This document shows, in pieces, positions 60,846-64,000 of a DNA stretch of 64,000 nt; the first letter of the stretch is position 1; each line of letters opens with the position of its first letter. The DNA comes from Eledone cirrhosa (lineage: Eukaryota; Mollusca; Cephalopoda; Octopoda; Eledonidae): assembly GCA_964016885.1 (NCBI GenBank), contig OZ024743.1, forward strand, positions 125,790,612-125,854,611. Reading direction: 5' to 3'. The notes under the pieces were generated by a model. It did not search any database. It saw only the letters and a list, made by a program, of their open reading frames with translations, and had not been told where the DNA came from. Made by a program: the position numbers and the translations under genes.

Positions 60846-61317
60846 CCTGTACATGGTCTGTATCTGTGTTTATAGTGTTTACCAGTGCAAATTAGGGCAT
60901 CAAGTAATATTGCATTATGCCAGAATGGTAAAACTTGGCTAATTTCATAAATAAATATTGATAAAATAAGAGCTGGTGTTGATATGATTGACTAAAACAC
61001 TTGAAGGTAGTGGCTCAACATAGCTGCACTCCAATGATTGAAACTAGTAAGAGAATATAAGAATGTATACTTGATTGTTTGTCTAACAAAATAAGATGTC
61101 TAATAATAGTTTCAGCAAATACTATTTAATGGCAACTGGACAATCAACATTAAAATACCCAAAGCCACTTATTTGTAAATGGCTGAAACAAAACAAAGAA
61201 AGAATAAATAAATAAAGCATATTACAGCAATTCATTCATCTGGCAAGTTTATGTGAATTATTAACTGACACTGGCACAAGGCCACACATTTTTGGAGGGA
61301 AGATATAGTCAAAAGCA

Positions 61318-61470
61318 AGGCGGCAGATTGGCAGATTCGTTAGGGCGCAGATTAAAAATGTTTCGGTATTTGTTCTGGTTCACAGCACTCTGTTCAAATC
61401 CCATTGAGCTCAGGTTTGCTTTTCGTCCTTTCAAAGTCAATAAGTGCCAGTCCAATACTGGGGTTGATTC
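61318..61470 (+). repeat. OR-type SINE
   Basis: GGCGGCAGATTGGCAGATTC, GTTAGGGCGCAGATTAAAAA, GTTCAAATCCCATTGAGCTC, CTTTTCGTCCTTTCAAAGTC, CAATACTGGGGTTGATTC. Confidence 0.7.
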
Positions 61471-61530
61471 TCTCTCTCTCTCTCCCTCCCCCCCCCCCCT
61501 CTCTCTCTCTCTCTCTTTCTCTCTCTCTGG
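61471..61530. repeat. CT-rich microsatellite with poly-C
   Basis: (TC)n interrupted by a run of C. It gives low-complexity open frames on both strands that are not genes. Confidence 0.9.
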
Positions 61531-61679
61531 AAGAAAGGAAGGAAGGAATTGGATGTGTTCCGGCATATAGTGGAGAGGGAAGGACACTGCCATGTTTAAA
61601 ATGCCCAAGACATTGTGTATGTCAGATCTCCATCAGGGTCCTTTACTTTATATTACAGTAAAATGCAGCAAGCAAGTGG

Positions 61680-62085
61680 GGAATTGGCAGTATTCATTCT
61701 GGCACTCTGCATTCTGAGTTCAATCAGAATGCAGAGGTCAACATTGCCATAGTCAACATTGCCTTCCATCCTTTCAAGGTTGATAAAAAAAAGTACCAGT
61801 CAAGTACTGGGGTCAATTCTTCCACTGTATCTTTCTAACTTCACTTCTCTTTTTCTGTGGGAGAAATCAGCTGTGTTCAGACCTGGAGAGGGGATGGGCT
61901 CCAGCAGGGTTTAAAAAACACTCCTATGACTCTGTTAGGAGTCACAGGGCCCATACAAACATACAAAAGCAGCAAATAGGCAGAATTGTTAGAGCATTGT
62001 TTAGCAGTATTTGATCTGGTTCTTTGTGCAATTCTCTGAGCAATTTTCTCTTTCATCCTTTTGACATTGATAGAGTATTGGCAGA
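61680..62085 (+). repeat. Two OR-type SINE copies
   Basis: First copy about 61680-61820 (GGAATTGGCAGTATTCATTC, CATCCTTTCAAGGTTGATAA, AGTCAAGTACTGGGGTCAA), second about 61970-62085 (AAATAGGCAGAATTGTTAGA, TTTCATCCTTTTGACATTGA). Confidence 0.6.
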
Positions 62086-62194
62086 ATTGTTAAAGCATCA
62101 GAAAACATGCTTTGGGATATTGGTTTGTGTTCTCTGTTTTGGGATATTGTCTTGGCCACATGCCTTCTCAATAATAATGAAGATTAAGGGGTTA

Positions 62195-62345
62195 CTGTTG
62201 TTGCTTCTGCTGTTGATAACTATGTTAATGATATTGATGGCAGTGATGGTGGTGACAATGATGGTGATGATGCTACTGAAGATGATGATGATATTGGTTA
62301 TGATGATGACAACGATGACAATGAGAATGGTAATAATTATATGGA
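62195..62345. repeat. Degenerate GAT/GTG trinucleotide region
   Basis: Imperfect (GATGATG)n/(GGTGAT)n triplets. The open frame through it is low-complexity Met/Thr/Val and not a gene. Confidence 0.8.
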
Positions 62346-63140
62346 AAGGGGAAAAGTAATTTGTGAGCCAATATTCATTTTTTCAACGCCCCCAATATTT
62401 TTTTTTATCTTCACAAAAATATTTTAAAAAATAAAGGAAATGAAATAAAGAGAACTAAAATAATTAGTTATTATTAATCTTACTTCCTTTGAAAATAGAA
62501 AATAGAATGAAAATTGTCTTTGAGAGTGTGTTCTCTATTGAAACATCAACATTTTGCCACTGTACAAAATTATGATGGAAGATTTTTACTTAAAAAGGAA
62601 CCTATCAAAATGTATGGTTTTGTTTCATAGTACCAGAGCTGGTTTTGGCTGGATTAGTATCAAAAGGGTTAGGCCTAACTTTTAGAACCAGTGAACAGGA
62701 ACCTTCTGGAGGAAAGGGAGAAAAATTGTTATTATTTTGCAGCAATAAAAAAAATCAATATCCTTTTGAGGACTATCCAAAATGCCTATTGTCTGACTCC
62801 CATCTGCTAACATTTTTATTCTCTAATAATATTATTAATTCACTTTCTTTTCTATGAAGCAATCATTTTTTTTCAACCAATCAAACAACAGAATATTCTG
62901 GCTTGTGGTCTCACACGAAATTTGAATTGAATATAGTCAGATGCTCCAAAGGTTAAAACTAACAGCGATTGTTGCTGACATACATAAAACCTACTGATTG
63001 ATAAATTTAGTACATATACAAGAAGAAAACAAAACGTTACACGGAATTAAGATATTAATTCTGTTATCATTCAAAATTCTACTCATGGCTGTTTTCGTAT
63101 TTGCATATTTGGGCCTTTTTTCTATTATTACTTTCATTGT
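62346..63140. other. AT-rich intergenic DNA, no gene seen
   Basis: Contains a MITE-related piece near 62600-62675 (GGTTTTGTTTCATAGTACCA, AAAAGGGTTA) and a poly-T patch; nothing coding. Confidence 0.5.
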
Positions 63141-63560
63141 TGTCGTCATCATCATCATCAACATCATCATTTAACGTCCCTTTTCCCTGTTAGCAATGGT
63201 TAGACAGGTCATGACAGACTAAGTCAATACTTAATTGGAGCTACTGATCTTATGGATGGGCTCAAATCTCACTTATATACATTTCCACACTCCACAAAGT
63301 GCACTGGTTGCATTTTATCATGGCATCAACACTAGAGTGAATGCCATGTCCTGGACATAACTGAAGAGTTCTCTCACTCATTTTTTGGTATGGTTTTTGC
63401 AGTTAGGTGCCCTGCCTCTCATTAACTATCTTACAGGATGTACTGGGTGTATTTTTCATCGCACCAGCACTAGAGAGGTTGTTGCATTGTAACCAGCGAA
63501 TCCTATCAACCCTTTTTCATATGGTTCCTATGGCTGAAAGCCTTTTCTAACACCAACTCT
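63141..63560 (-). repeat. Family A-type orphan tail, several modules
   Basis: ATCATCATCATCAACATCAT, TTAACGTCCCTTTTCCCTGT, and repeated GTACTGGGTGTATTTTTCAT-type modules. Confidence 0.6.
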
Positions 63561-63802
63561 GGGGTAACTCTCTCCCTCCATGTTCAATTTATGCTATTTT
63601 GAAAAAGACTCTGATAAACAGTGATTTCCAAATAGAAAATTATACACCCTAGTGTTATAAAAACAGAGTACCTAACTTTACACACAATATTCAGTAAATA
63701 TGACCAAAAACAAACTGTTAGAGACAACAAGTGACAAAACTCAGGAGCTGCAATAAAACACACTCATTGTAAACACGAACAATAATGATGATAATGGTGA
63801 TA

Positions 63803-63985
63803 ATAATTGTTTCTACGTTAGGCACAAGGCCAACAATTTGGAGGAAGGGAAAAGTTGATTAAATCAACCCCAGTGTATTATTGGTACTTTATTTTATCAA
63901 CACAGTAAGGTTGAAAGGCAAAGCTGATCTCAGCAGGATTTGAACTCAGAATGTAAGGAACTGGAACAAATACCACAAAGGCATT
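63803..63985 (-). repeat. OR-type SINE
   Basis: TTGTTTCTACGTTAGGCACA, AAAGTTGATTAAATCAACCC, GTATTATTGGTACTTTATTT, GGATTTGAACTCAGAATGTA. It runs close to the right edge of the window. Confidence 0.75.
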
Positions 63986-64000
63986 ATATCCAACTCAGAA

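Noticed and set aside
62024..62359. Open frame with a Met/Thr/Val-rich end
   Set aside because: It covers an OR-type SINE and a degenerate GAT triplet repeat; there is no protein-like composition.

Overview
The window is animal genomic DNA from a mollusc, most probably an octopus or a close cephalopod relative. The reasons are large introns, very dense non-LTR retrotransposon debris, many tRNA-derived SINEs of the cephalopod type, and one conserved eukaryotic gene. The species call is inference; no marker that fixes the species is visible.

The only host gene I can support is the TFIIH subunit p44 (GTF2H2, Ssl1 family), on the + strand. Fourteen coding exons between 6312 and 49367 join in frame through canonical GT-AG introns into a 403-residue protein. 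It has an Ssl1/von Willebrand A-type domain, a C4 zinc finger and a C-terminal RING-like C4C4 domain. The coding sequence is 1212 bases spread over 43 kb, so about 97 % of the locus is intron. No upstream non-coding exon could be placed. A polyadenylation signal lies 31 bases after the stop codon.

Layout: 1-1.1 kb, relic reverse transcriptase (RT) on the minus strand; 1.1-6.1 kb, AT-rich intergenic DNA with scattered repeats; 6.3-49.4 kb, the GTF2H2 gene with its introns packed with transposons; 49.4-64 kb, gene-poor repeat-rich downstream DNA.

Transposon families are given working names here. Family A is a non-LTR element with an RT, a PHD-like C4HC3 finger, a C-terminal domain and a (GAT)n tail; its best copies are at 21.2-22.4, 33.0-34.5, 38.0-40.2 and 53.7-54.9 kb, with many degenerate ones. 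Family B is a jockey/CR1-like RT with an (ATT)n tail, at 7.8-9.6, 22.4-23.5 and 34.8-35.4 kb. Family C is a second jockey/CR1-like element with ORF1 joined to RT and the endonuclease missing, at 18.5-20.9 kb. There are also RTE-like relics, a retroelement fragment with an RPDI...W endonuclease-like motif at 46.4-46.9 kb, an internally deleted Helitron at 29.0-32.0 kb, TTAA-flanked MITEs, and at least four SINE-like families.

The most unusual items are a 22-copy, 33-bp minisatellite (25.36-26.08 kb) in which every unit carries a perfect Pol III A-box, anchored to one SINE that keeps its B-box; pairs of highly similar Family A and Family B copies in opposite orientation in different GTF2H2 introns, flanking groups of exons and able to form long double-stranded RNA; and transposons ending within 8-22 bases of two splice donors. 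I see no operon, CRISPR array, or clear tRNA or rRNA gene.
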